Part shown: in pieces, positions 12,098 to 23,726 of the stretch | Numbering within the stretch: the first letter of the stretch is position 1 | How the letters are laid out: the number at the start of each line of letters is the position of its first letter | Origin: Ascochyta rabiei | Taxonomy: Eukaryota; Ascomycota; Dothideomycetes; Pleosporales; Didymellaceae | DNA: 64,000 nt | Reading direction: 5' to 3' | Assembly (NCBI RefSeq): GCF_004011695.2 | Contig: NC_082406.1 | Location: forward strand, 2,170,001 to 2,234,000 | Position numbers and translations under genes: made by a program | Notes under the pieces: generated by a model | What the model was told of the DNA's origin: nothing | Seen by the model: only the letters and a program-made list of their open reading frames with translations | The model's database searches: none

Positions 12098-13394
12098 ATG
12101 TCAGGCCAGACTCTTTTGAGCAGTCTTTGCAGCGTCTGGTATGTCAACATATACGGAAGCATACGTCGCTGCCAACTGTCTGCACCCGGATCACACATCC
12201 TGAGAACGAATTATGATCCTTTTTTTTCGCTTCACACTAACGTTGACAGTAACATCAAAGAGTCCAAATACAAATGCCCGGGTTGTTCTGCACGCACATG
12301 CTCGCTGCCATGCGTCAAGCGTCACAAGCAATGGGCACAGTGTTCAGGCAAACGAGACCCAACAAAGTACGTAAAAAAGTCGCAACTCGCTACTCCAGCA
12401 GGCATCGATCATGACTACAACTTCCTTTCTGGCATCGAACGTGATCTTGAGAAATCGGAAAAATCAGTTGCTGAGAGAGGACTCCATGTCGGTCTCTCCG
12501 CCAGGCCCAAGGGTGATCAGACTCAGAGGATGGACTACCAGCTTGCAGCTGCTGGCGTAAAAGTGATTCGGGCACCTAAAGGCATGAGCAGAGCGAGAGA
12601 GAACAAGACACATAGATCCAAGTCAGGGCAAGTATACGGTCCTGCGCGTTTGGGTCGAGACTGACTGATGTTATTGAAGTAACAAAAACATCATCTGGAC
12701 AGTCGAATGGATCGGTGAAGACAAGAGTCGAACACTCACCCAGAGTTCTGCAGTTGAACCTATCTACAGGGCACACCCCCTCTTTGAGAGCACCCTATCG
12801 AAAAAGAAACGGAAGAGAGGGGCCGAAGTCCCTTCGAACTCAGAGTCTGAGCTACCTCAGCACGCTGCAGAGCCCACGAATGATCAGGCCACGCTGCCTC
12901 AAAGTGAGTCGATTGCAGAGACACAGAAGCCATCGCCTCCAATGCCGAAATCTTTAGCGCAAGAGGCACAGGAGATGAGCGATACACATGCAGAGGCCCC
13001 ACCTCCAGATCCTGCACAATCTGACACTCCCACGGATGGCAGGTATAGTTTCTTCCTCCTGCGGCCAAGAACAAGCTCAAGCCGGCGTGTGCTCATTCCT
13101 CTGACATCTTCTGACACCCTTGGCGAAGCCCTACGAGGTTGCACAGTTGAAGAATTCCCAACAATATACTTCTTCTCTTCGACAACACCGAACCTGCCTG
13201 CAGAGTTCGTGCTGGATGAAGACTACAGAATGGAGGAGGGCGAACAGCAGAGAGAATTTGAGGAGCTGATGAAGGACGTTGACCCTGCAATATTGAAAAA
13301 ATTACGCGATGATGGAACAAGCGGCAGGGCAGATGAAGAGGTGGATAGTAGGAAGATCCTTGACGTGCTGAAGCAGGATCTGGGTGTACTGTAG
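12098..13394 (+). CDS. BCD1: Box C/D snoRNA assembly protein BCD1 (HIT-type zinc finger)
   Basis: Predicted 377-residue protein in exons 12098-12138, 12250-12627 and 12680-13394. Splicing exon 1 (ending TG) to exon 2 (starting T) restores a cysteine codon and gives the zf-HIT start CSVCNIKESKYKCPGC, then CSLPCVKRHKQW, so the CX2C...CX2C and C/H ligands are complete. The middle carries the conserved hydrophobic block DYNFLSGIERDLE. After a low-complexity Glu/Ser/Pro linker comes the second conserved region (YSFFLLRPRT...EFPTIYFF). The family protects and assembles box C/D snoRNPs in the nucleus for rRNA methylation (family knowledge). Intron 2 has a GC donor (GCAAGT), the choice that keeps phase with the best consensus. 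The repeat island begins less than 1 kb downstream. Confidence 0.92.
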
Positions 13395-14162
13395 CTAGAC
13401 AATGGTGTCCGAAATTGATCAAGGCCAACAAGACAGGCACGGGACTGCGCCTCACAGCAATCGTTGACTATGCCCATCGATTTCAAGGTGCAGGTTGAAG
13501 TAATCTGCATGGTACAAGGCTCTACCTATCCGAGTGGATCAACCTTTTTCACCAGCATTTCTTTTTTAGCTCAGAACAACGTCTGTGTGGCACCTCTCTT
13601 TTGCATGGAGAGTGTTGTTTGCACCACATCCTCAATGCTTTTCAACCTCGGGCACCATCTCAGCAGAAGCCCTCGGTGCCGCAACCCCGCTTGTTTCTGT
13701 CTCTCTCACCTCAATCCCTGCTGCACCCCTGCTCGGCTCTTCAAGCGGGTCGAAAACCCATTACCAAGGTTTTCAATCCCGCATTTCGCAAACTTCCACA
13801 GATAGGAATGCATTAGCAAATGCACTAGCATCGCAGCCCCGCCAGGCTAAGATCGAAAATCAGAGGTCGAGATTTTTCCGTTGGACTACGCCGCCGCGGA
13901 GCCCAACACCGAACCTGTGACGATTCAGAGGAAATTAGGGTCAGATCAAAGATCGAAGTTGCAGATTGCCGAGATATTTGAATAGGCCTGTGCGAAGAGG
14001 AAGGGCAATCCATACGAGGGTACCGTGACTCGGTAACAAGAACGTGGCACCAGCAGCCGCGTAATCCGATGTGGCATTGATGGAAGAACTGCCGGAAGAT
14101 TGGATGTTATCAATGCTTTTGCGAACGGCCCGCATACAGATGTAGATGTCGTTTTTGCATTT
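13395..14162. other. 3' flank of BCD1 up to the first transposon
   Basis: No gene supported. Base composition is still ordinary here; the AT-rich, stop-rich sequence begins inside the element at 14165. Small open frames on both strands show no family resemblance. Confidence 0.6.
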
Positions 14163-14164
14163 TA

Positions 14165-14879
14165 CTTGGTAGCTGGCATAAGTAGTGTAGATGGGTCCGG
14201 GATAAGCCGGAGGTCGCGGAATGGCTCTATTAACTAAATTACATTAAATCCTCCCTATTTTCGTATATAATACAATGTCTCTTGTCTCTAGAAGCATCTA
14301 CGTGCTGTTGCCCTACACCCTCATCCTCCTATCTCAGCCATCTCAGCCATCTTAACTATCTGCTGGCCATCCATCTCAGCCATGGCCGGCCAGTCATCTT
14401 AGCTATCTCAGCTATCTTGTCTATCTACTTAACTATTTACTCCTGCCTATTACTAATACCTCTTACAAGATAAGAGTCTCTATAGGGCATTAGCTTATAG
14501 AGCAGAGTCTACCCTTAAGGAGTTCTATAAGAGAGGGATTAAGCCTATCTACTAGCCTCTATTTTTACTAGATCTTAATCTAATTAAAGCTATCTAGGAT
14601 AAGATAAAGGACTAGATAGAGACTTACTATCCTAACCTTCCTACTAGCAGGCAGTATAGCTATAAGAGACTTAGGGGTATTATACAGGAGGCCTAGGATT
14701 TTATTACTCCTAAGGACCTTTAGAAGGTAGTAGCAAGCATAAAGGACAGATGCTAGGCAGTTATTAAGGCAAAGGGCAGGTACACTAAATACTGAGTAAT
14801 TAATTCAATTTACCCAAAAATTACAGCCAAGTACCCCTGTTAAGCGTCTCCACCTACACTACTTATGCCAGCTACCAAG
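14165..14879 (+). mobile_element. Internally deleted Tc1/mariner-like element
   Basis: A 715-bp element bounded by inverted repeats: the first 26 bases from 14165 (CTTGGTAGCTGGC...) match the reverse complement of the last 26. It is flanked on both sides by TA (14163-14164 and 14880-14881), the Tc1/mariner target duplication. The inside encodes only the C-terminal end of a DDE transposase, so the copy is non-autonomous. Many stops come from TGG or CAG turned to TAG, consistent with RIP. A short degenerate repeat of TCTCAGCCATCT-type units lies near 14325-14430. Confidence 0.9.
14480..14795 (+). pseudogene. C-terminal remnant of a Tc1/mariner-family transposase
   Basis: In one forward frame the remnant shows FLLDLNLIKAI, equivalent to the SPDLNPIE block that carries the third catalytic acidic residue in Tc1/mariner transposases. 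It continues to KGRYTKY and a stop at 14795. Internal TAG/TAA codons interrupt the frame. The N-terminal DNA-binding part and the first two catalytic residues are absent. Confidence 0.8.
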
Positions 14880-14881
14880 TA

Positions 14882-15659
14882 TTTTTTTCTGCTCTGTTCC
14901 ATGACAATCGGTAATTATCAGATCACCCACGGTGTCCCGGGATTCAGTTCCCGCATCTGTCAAACGTCAAACGAGCTGTCATGCCAGACCCTAAACTCCA
15001 TGACTCTGCACAACACCTAGAGACAGGGAACAAATGAGCTCAGAGCTTCCAGTCAAAGAGTCGAGTTACGCATCCTTCGAACTACTGATAGTTATTGCCT
15101 CGGATCACAACAACGAAGACTCTGCGACAAGCCCAGGAGAAGCCGGAGGGTGCGCATTTTGCCTTCATTCGCGACGGGCTTCGGAGAACCTGCAAAGAAA
15201 GGGGTCTTCAAGCGATAGAGGCCCACTACATTGCCCACACGAGTTAGGTCCGGTCGATCTGAAGCCTCATCCTTTTGCGGCAGAGCTGGCGGGAACAACA
15301 CTTCGCTTTGTCTTCTCTACTCTCAACAGTTCGCGAGTCCCTCCGAGAACCCATGTTAGGAAGGTGTGTCTCTGTCTACCAAGGAACAATTCGCAACGAG
15401 AGGAAGGCCAACTGGCCATGCCATGTGAACAGACTCTATTAGGGAAAAAGCACGGTAATCCTTCTGGACGACCTGGCCATGCCCTCGGTTTCCTATCACC
15501 GTATGACTCGGTCAGTCCCGCTTCCTAATATATTGGTCAACATGAGTCAATCACAGCTTCCCATGCCCAAAACGCCGGCAGACCATGAAACCCTGTCTAA
15601 CATAAACCTCCAAAATACCTTGGCGGAAGCGGTCGCTGTCGTGATGACAAGTTGCGCAC
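14882..15659. other. Host sequence between two transposon insertions
   Basis: Composition here is like the gene regions, unlike the elements on both sides. A 164-codon frame begins at 15034 on the plus strand but has no family resemblance or splice structure, so it is not called. No gene supported. Confidence 0.55.
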
Positions 15660-15909
15660 TACCGTAAAAACTCGATTCTCTGGCCGCAAGCTAACAGGGG
15701 GCGGCATGGCCTAGATAAGTTTAGATAACGCGTAATGCAACATTAGGTAGAGCGCCCTATAATTTTGCATAACCTGTAATCCCTACACTCCCTAAATAAT
15801 GCGTGCACCTTTGTTGCAGCAGCAGTTAACGTACTCCACGGGTGAGCGGATCAAACGGGTGAGCGGATCACTCTGCCAAGACCACACCAAACCTCCACCT
15901 TACCACGCA

Positions 15910-16931
15910 ATGCCTCAACAACAACATCAATCTACGCCCTTAAGAGAAGCTGCGATACAGCTTGCGCTCCAGGCAATTAAACAAGACATAATACTTACCC
16001 TGTAACGTGCTGCAGCTATATATAACGCGCCTTACAGCACACTACACGCTTAATACACAGAACAACCTACACAAGCTACTTGTACGCCAGTTCAACAGAT
16101 TATAGACTAGACTAAGAAGGACGTAATTGCTAAGTACATCCTTAAGCTAGATGCACGAGGATTTGCCCCTCAGCTAGCTGCTGTAGCTAATATAGCTAAT
16201 TCTTTGCGTGCTAAGCGCAATATAGGCTATGTTAGCATAAACTAGCCTAACACGTTTATTAAGCGCTGCCCTAACCTTAAAGTAAGGTTTAATTGCAAGT
16301 ACGACTACAAGAGAGCCCTCTGTAAGGATCTAGAGATTATTAGGGGCTAGTTTAGGCTTGTAGCAAATGTTAAAGCTAAGTATAGCATCTAGAACAATAA
16401 CACATATAACTTTAATAAGACAGGCTTTATAATAGGCTAGATATTAACAGGAGCAGTTGTTACAGGCTTAGAGCGTTAAGGACAGCTAAAGGCAGTACAG
16501 CAGGGTAATTAAGAGTAGACAATGGTTATACAGGGCATTAATGGCACAGGGTAGGCTATTCTACCCTTTATTATCTTTAAAGGCTGTAACCACCTCTCTG
16601 CCTGGTACAAAGAGGACAATCTGCCCTATAACTAGGTTATTAGAGTCTCTAAGAACAGATGGACTACTAACAAGCTTGGTCTAGACTGGTTAAAGCACTT
16701 TAATGCCTATACAAAGACGCGCACCTAAGGAGTACACTAGCTGCTCCTTATTAACAGCCACAAGAGCCACAACTTCCTTAACTTCTAACAATACTGTAAG
16801 GAAGTAAAGATTGTTACACTGTGTATGCCTCTACACTTATCTTACCTCTTACAACTACTAAATATAGGTTGTTTTGCCCCTCTAAAGAAGGTATATAGGC
16901 GCTAAGCTAAGAATCTTATATATAACTATAT
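15910..16931 (+). pseudogene. Fot1-like A transposase, N-terminal and catalytic part (degenerate)
   Basis: Begins at ATG 15910 (MPQQQHQSTPLREAAIQLAL), the HTH/CENP-B-type start of Fot1/pogo transposases. Family blocks follow in order: KYILKLDARGFAPQ, an acidic-residue region, VIQGINGTG, IFKGCNHLSAWYKEDNLP, NKLGLDWLKHFNAYT and LLLINSHKSHN. The last normally carries the catalytic Asp, which here reads Asn. TAG/TAA codons replace Trp and Gln codons throughout, as RIP produces. The frame is cut by element B at a TA and resumes at 25437. Confidence 0.9.
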
Positions 16932-17089
16932 TAACGTACCCCACAGGCGAGCCGCTTAACGGGCGAGCCGCTCACTTTTGCCAAGCCCCCACCAAACTCC
17001 ACCCTATTATGGCCCAAAACAACCCAGTTTAGTGCTGCAAAGTGCAGTATGGCCTATAATACTATTTAGAAACTACTTCTACCTCTTTC

Positions 17090-17576
17090 TAACACGTTCG
17101 CGCGTTATGTCCTGTCTGATTGCACTGTCCACAGCGTCTTTAGGAGGGCTTACCTCCTTCAGCGCGCACCTGCTTCTTTGCCTTCTTCCTATTACTACGC
17201 GCCCCAAACTCCTTTAGAGTTGTTAATTGCAGGCTATCCTTAACTGTTAGGGTCCCTTCTGCCTAAACTTGCTTTCTTTTGTGTAATTTTTGTTGTGTGG
17301 CTGCCTTATTAGTAGCTTAAAGCTGAGTAATCTCCTGTTGCGCCAACACTAGCTTATGCGCAATTATTGCTGCCCCTTTTGCTACCTTCTTAAACGCCTT
17401 AACTATAGAGGTAGGCGAACTATCTATATGCCTCTGAATCCTTGTCTTCACAAGCGTTGATTGCGACCTAAGTTTAAGGGTGTTGCTTGGGGTTTGCGAC
17501 TGCCAGAGCTCGTTGTTGACAGGTAGTAGTGGTGATAGAGTGCGCAACTTCACATCAAGGGCCATTATAACCCGGT
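17090..17576 (-). pseudogene. Fot1-like B transposase, C-terminal part (degenerate)
   Basis: Picks up on the other side of the Gypsy insertion with VKLRTLSPLLPVNNELWQSQ, then TPSNTLKL, SIVKAFKKVAKGAAIIAHKL and a basic stretch. It ends with RCGQCNQTGHNARTC, an intact CX2CX4HX4C zinc knuckle, near 17100. About 85 codons between 17565 and 17317 are uninterrupted. Confidence 0.85.
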
Positions 17577-17581
17577 CTGGG

Positions 17582-18068
17582 TGTTGAAGTCGTACTTTAG
17601 TTAAAGACCGTAAGCACTGATTCTATTGGTTCTTGGGGATGAGTACGGGTACTGGATCGGTAAGGGTTATCAACTAAGCAAAGCTTGTGAAGATAGGGTG
17701 CAATAAATAGTACAGAGTAGACTGTCTAGTTCAAGAGCAGGTTAAGATTCTAAAGACAAACTTAATTAATAAGGTTAAACACGAACTATAAGGGTTATGT
17801 TCCTATTAACTATATACTAATAAGATACATTACTTATTAATAAGTAACTAGAGTTAGTCTAATAAAATATATAAGGGTGCTTGTAGACAAGCATATTGTA
17901 TTATGCTTGTTAATAAGCAGTTACGTGTGTTATGCTTGTTAACAAGCAGTCATGTAACATCCCTATCTGTTCTGTCCTTCTCTACTGTTCGTTCCTTTAG
18001 GGCGGAGTTAGGGGTCTTGGTTGGCTGGTACTTATGTTTGTGCCGTGCCCTAGCACAGGATTATAACA
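17582..18068 (-). repeat. LTR of the Gypsy element (3' LTR in coding sense)
   Basis: 487 bp, the same length as the other LTR. Compared with 23727-24213 I count about 27 differences, all C/T or G/A. The last 150 bases or so contain palindromic GCTTGTTAACAAGC-type boxes repeated in tandem. Confidence 0.95.
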
Positions 18069-18089
18069 CTATCCCCCCTTCCCCTTTAG
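18069..18089 (-). other. Candidate polypurine tract of the Gypsy element
   Basis: On the coding (minus) strand the bases directly before the 3' LTR are almost all purine (AAAGGGGAAGGGGGG then ATAG). This is the position and composition expected of the primer for plus-strand DNA synthesis. Confidence 0.7.
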
Positions 18090-18629
18090 TTTGTCCTTAA
18101 ACTATGTAATTGTCTTTTAGAGTTTTATATAATCTGTAATCTCTATATCTAGTAACCTGTAAGTTAAGATGTCCTTGCACGCCTGCAACATCTGTCTTAT
18201 ATTAGAAATCTGCTAAGCTAATACACCTGCTAAAGTCCCTTACAATTGTTGTTTCTTTAGCAGCTATAAGTGCTTTATTATGCCTAGTAGTCTAAAAGGT
18301 CTAAAGTGTGCCAAGTGTATAAAGGCAGGCAAGCCATGTGTAAACATGTCTTAGGCGTTGTTAGATAAGACTTGCAAGGAGTATAAGAAAAAGGTAGAAG
18401 AAGATAAGTTGCTTCTTACAACTGTTATTGCGCGATTGTTGCGTAATAAGAAAATCCTAAAATAGGTAAATAAACGCGCGCGGCAAAAGGCGCTGTGTTT
18501 AGCAAATAGAATAGTTAAGGCTGGCAAGTTAGACCTGGCTGAGGAAGTTAATCCTGACTGTCCTGCAGCGTCCATTGGCATGTGTGCCTCGCCAGCTACC
18601 TAGGGCGTTCTTGGTTTAATTAAAGAGTC

Positions 18630-21600
18630 TGTTGCGAATTATGGTACTTACGTACTAATTAGCAGCAACTTGTAAGGTGCGCAGGTGGTTCCTATGTGTT
18701 TTCTAAGTCTAGGTATCCTAACTATTTAACTAGATACCTTTGTTAATTACCATTTCCCTTATGTATTACTATTTTTTTAACTTCCTATTTATCTTTGCTG
18801 TTGGCTTAATAATGGAAGTTTTCCTGGATAGGCGTTCTAGGGTTAGCTGGTTCTAATAGCGATATGTGGAACACTAGGTAAATCTTTATATCCTTTAGCA
18901 GATTAAGTCTATAGTTAACTAGACTTATCTGCTTAGAAATAAAAAAGGGTCTAACTTTAACATAGTCTAGTTTTTTTGTTAGTCTTTGTGTGCAAAGGTT
19001 TTTTGTAAGGAGATAGACTTTATCCCCCTCTTTTAGCTAAAGTGCTGTTTTTCTTTTCTAGTTGACATGTGAGATTACTTGTTCTTAAGCCTTGCTGATG
19101 TTTTCTAGTGCCTTTTCGTGCACTTCCTTCAGTCTTGCTACTGAGGATATTGCTGATTTAGTCTGAATTGGTGTGTCCAGACTTCTGGTAAAGAGATTTA
19201 GGTGCATCCTGTAATTCAGGAAGAACAGTAATTCTCCTATTACTTCTGACAATTTGTTGTTATATGCAATCTGTGCCATAGGTAATAGCAAAACCCAGTT
19301 GTCTTGCTGCTGGTTGCTGTATATCTGTAGGTATGTTTCTATAGTCTAATTTGTTCTTTCAGTCTGTCTATCTGTCTATAGATAATAGGCTGTTAAAAGC
19401 TTCTTCTTGGTACCAATAGCTGCTAAGAGCGTGGTCCAGTAGTTTGACGTGAAGAGCTTGTCTTAATTGCTAATAATTAATTTAGGTATGCCGTGATGCC
19501 TTATGTGTTAATCTAGGAACACTTGTGCAAGCTGCTCTGCAGTGTAACTATGTCAAAACGGTATTATTTTAGCGTACTTGGTGAATCTGTCAACTATAAC
19601 AAAGATTGAGTTGTAGTTGTATCTAGTAACAGGGTCTCTTAAGGTAGGTAGCTGTGTGACAAAATCTATCGTAATGTTCGTCCATAGTGCGGTTGGCGGC
19701 TCTATTGCCTGCATTTCTCTGTATTTTGCGTGTGTGCTGTGTTTATTTTACTGGCAGTTAACACAATTCTTAATGTATTTAGTAACCTTATCCTTTATGT
19801 TGCTGAACTTATAGTGTTATTTAATAAGTTCTATTATGTGTGTAATTCCAGGGTGTCTGTGTAACAGGTTATTGTGATAATTAGTAATAACTTTGTTCTA
19901 AAGTTCCTCTGGTACATCTAATGTGGTGCGCTGGTTAATTTTGATCTGCATTATGTTGTTAAGCTGCTGTAATGGTCCTAGTAATCTATCGTTGTTGATT
20001 CCTAGCACTGCAAACTGGTTAATTGTTTTTTCTCTAACGAGGTTGTGTCGTTAACTAAGTGCATTAGCTCTACTATTGTCCTTGCCTAGAGTGTATAGTA
20101 TCCTGAATTTATATTATCTAAGCATCTTAGACTAACGTACTTAGCGTTAGTTTAAGACTTTACTTGTAGTAAAGTATACTAGGTTCTTGTGGTTAGTATA
20201 GATAGTAAGTTCTAAGCAGCTTTCTGCGTATAGTTACTAATGTTCTAGAGCTAAGATAATTGTAAGCAATTCTTTGTTGTGCACATTGTAGCGTTCTTCT
20301 AGTCCTAAGAACTTGCGCGAGTAGTATGCGATAGGGTGCTATAGTCTATCCTTTTCTTGTGTAATATATGCGCCTAATATAAGATCTGAGGTGTCAGTCT
20401 CTATGCGTATTAGTTTGCTGCTGCAAAATGTGATTAATATAGGAGGTGTGATACAGGCTTGCTTAAGTGCTTTAAACGTATTGTCTTGTTCTTTTCCCTA
20501 CTTAAATGGTGTATCCTTCTGCGTAAGCTTTGTCAGCAGGATTGCAGTCTTAGAGTAGTCCTTAATAAAGCGTCGGTTAAAGTTAACAAATCCTAAGAAT
20601 TCCTAGATCTGTTTGACCGTTTTTGGCGTCTGCCAAGTCTTGACTACTTCCACCTTTGTTGGACTGATCTTGACTCTGTGTCGTCCTACAATATACCCTA
20701 GGAATTCGACTTCCTCCTTGTGCTATTCGCACTTTTTAGGTTTAAGCTGTAGGTCTGCCTGCTTTAGGCATTCTAGCACTTCTGTAACGTGTTTTGTGTG
20801 CTCTTCTAGTGTCTTAGAGTACACTAGGATGTTGTCTAGGTACGCTACCACAGTTCTGTTGAGGTGTGCTCTCAGGACGTTGTTAATCAACTCCTGGCAC
20901 GTAGCTGGTGTGTTTGTTAGACTGAACGGTATAACAAGGTACTTGTAGAGTCCATATCGCGTCCTAAATACCGTCTTCTATTCTTCTTCTTTCTTTATGC
21001 GTATAAGGTTGTACGCGCCTTGTAGATCTAACGCCGTAAAGTACTAAGCTCCTGCTAGCCAGTCCTGCAACTCTGTGATGTTCGGGAGCGGGTAGCGGTT
21101 CTTAATAGTGATTTTATTGAGCTTCCTGAAGTTAATGCAAGGTCGTAGCTTGCCATCCTTCTTAGGAACGAACATGATTAGGTACCCTGCAGGTGATTCT
21201 AATCTTCTAATAAATCCCTTCTTAAGGTTCTCCTTAATGTACTTGCGAAGTACTTTAAGTTCCTTTTCTAATAACTGGTATAGTAGCCCGAAAGTCAGTA
21301 TCTTTCCTTCCTGGAGCTTAATCTCGTGATCCTAGGGTTTATGCTTAGGCAGGGCTTTTGCTGTAAGCTCTTCTCTAAACATCTCTGCGTACTGTTAGTA
21401 AACGTCAGGGATGGCAGGAGGTGCACTCTTCTCCTCCTTAACTCTTACTTTATAATCTGTAGGTCTCTCAGTATCTGCAGAGTTAACTGCTCTATCTTGG
21501 CGCGTCTTATGTGTTGAAGAGACATTGTTAATCTCTTTCTTATCTACCAGCTGCTGCGTGCGCTGCGTAGGCGTAGATGCATTAGTGCCACATTTGTAAC

Positions 21601-22200
21601 CTTCTAACAAAAGTCTTTCTTGTGCCCAGTCTATCTTTAGGTTGTGCTTTTGTAACTAGGGAAGTCCTAGTATAACGTTGTGCGTGGCCTTTGCAAAGAC
21701 GTCTAGGTTTATTTCCTTATAGTGCCCCTGTATCTGTAGGGGTGCTGCTATTACTTTGAACATAATCAGCGGTTTGTCCAGCATTAATTCTCTATTAGCT
21801 ACTTAGAGCAAATAAGCGTGTTTCTTGCGATATAATCTAAGTCTAGCTCAGAACACTGTTGTCTGTGATATATAGTTTGCTTATGCTCCTAAGTCTAAGA
21901 GTACTAAAAAGACTACTCTATTTAGTTTAATAGGTAGTTTAATAAGGTGATTAGTCCTGATGCTATTAATGGATCGATCCCTGGGGCTTGTAGGCGCTGG
22001 CCTAAAAAAGTCTCCTTATTACCGAACCCTTCGTATTCCTTAGTAGTGCGGTGTTTCTTGCAGTCTGTATTAAGACAGTTCTGCCAGTGTGTGTTGTAGC
22101 AACTTCTGTTAACTACTAGCTGCATTTGTATCGTGGCCTGTGGGTTATCTGTACCAGGAAAGTGTGCTTTCTAGCGCTTGTTAATAAGATGAAGTTCACA
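18630..22200 (-). pseudogene. pol-like region: protease, RT, RNase H, integrase, chromodomain (degenerate)
   Basis: Protease motif near 21900 reads LLDLGA (normally DSGA). The reverse transcriptase shows FSLTNTPATCQELINNVL and YLDNILVYSK near 20930-20800; the catalytic YLDD has become YLDN. The integrase core near 19680-19450 shows DFVTQLPTL, SIFVIVDRFTKYAKIIPF and IPKLIISN, where Asp is replaced by Asn. The GPF-type integrase tail near 18950-18850 ends HISLLEPANPRTP. A chromodomain follows near 18770-18640 (RYLVK, LGYLDLENT, EPPAHL). The substitutions and stops are G-to-A or C-to-T changes expected of RIP. Confidence 0.88.
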
Positions 22201-22399
22201 CAGGTTATTGTGACACTGGTACCATTGGTTGCGACAGAGGCCTTGTTGTGCCAGGAACTATCCTGCACCAAGCTTCTTGTTGTAGTAGATTATACATCTG
22301 TCTTTAGTGCATGCTATCTATATAAGGTTTCTGTGTTTTAGGTTTTAGTAATCTAGGATGTACTGTAGTTGTGGGCTAATTAGTAGTAGTTCTTCTTTC

Positions 22400-23710
22400 T
22401 GTTTCTGCATACGTTCTAGGCTGAGCTATGTTTCTTGCTTGCACTAAAGCTGGTCTTCAGCTTCTTCCAGGTCGTTGGTGAACTGTTTACCGTCGTCGAT
22501 TTCCTTGCAGAATCGGTGAACGAGCTCTTGGAGTTCTGGCGTGAATTCTACCGCGTGGTATCGCTGGTCGTTGTTAGAGTAGTATTCCGTTTCTTTGCCT
22601 GTCTGGGCGTCCTGGTAAGGTGTTGCTACACGAATTGGAGGTACGATACAGTCGTCATCGTCCTCTAGACCAGACTCTGGGTCTTCCAGCAGTTGTCCTA
22701 TATTATCAGTAAGAATTTCCTATTTACTAGCTTCTGTATCATTGTAATTACAGGTAAGTATATTTAACTGGCAGTGAACCTTGTTCATCTGGCAGTCCCT
22801 GGCAAAGTGGCCTGGTTTGCCACAGTTGTAGCAGTCCTTGCTGCCTCCTAATTGCTTGCCCCCTTTTGTCTTCTTGTTCCATCGCTTAGGTGGTCCTTTA
22901 ATGAGGTTTGAGAGGTCTATTGCTTCTGGTCCAAAGTATCCACTCTGAGTGTTGCTGTGGATGTGGCGACCGGTGTTTGGCTGATTACAGCCTCCTCGTT
23001 GTCCTCAGTTTAGGTTGTTGCGCCACTAGTTCCTTAGTGGCTGCCTGTTAGTAGCGATGACGGTGGTACGAGCTCGTAGGTTGTCCTGGAGCTCCTGCTG
23101 GAGTTCGTAGAGGCGTACGTCGATGTTGATAGTGGTATTAATAAGCTTATTAAGGGTCTTAGTGCTTGCGCTGGTGCGCATAAGTTCTTCCTTAACCTTA
23201 GGCTTTAATCCTTGTTAAAACATAGTGGTTAGAGCAGTGTTGTCCTAGTCAGTGTTAGCAGCAAGCTGCTGAAACTCCGCGGCGTAGTCGGCGGCTGACT
23301 TGTCCTGCCTAATCCTCTAGATGTTGCGACAGGCAATGTGTGGTTCGTTGGAGACTCCGAAGATCGGCTTAATCTTCTCTTTAAATAGGTTAAAGTCTCT
23401 TATCTATACATCTACATTGTCTAAGGCCTTGCTAGCTTGGTACTGCTGCATAAAGGGCTTAATCTAGGTAAACGCCTTGCCACGCATGTAGCTAGCTGCA
23501 AGGACTACTTGTTTAATCTTAGGAACCTTCTTGCCTTAGAAGGTAAAGAAGAGGTCCTACTATATAAGCCAGTTGTTAAGTTTGCTGCAATCTCTGTAGT
23601 AGAGATCAGGCTTATTAACGTTTATAGTGCTAGTGGTAGCAGTTGCGTCCATGTCGACGTTGCTAGACGTAGAGTTGCTAGGGGTAGCACAGGATCCAAT
23701 AGTACTCATC
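22400..23710 (-). pseudogene. gag-like region of the Gypsy element (degenerate)
   Basis: The frame starts MSTIGSCATPSNSTSSNVDM at about 23710 and is soon broken by stops (two tandem stops after NNWLI). The nucleocapsid zinc knuckle survives at about 22833-22792 as CYNCGKPGHFARDC (CX2CX4HX4C). Exact ends are approximate. Confidence 0.8.
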
Positions 23711-23726
23711 TTAGGGGTGTTTAAAA

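Noticed and set aside
15034..15528. A 164-codon frame in the host DNA between transposons
   Set aside because: It begins with an ordinary ATG but shows no family match, domain or conserved spacing; such lengths occur by chance at this composition.
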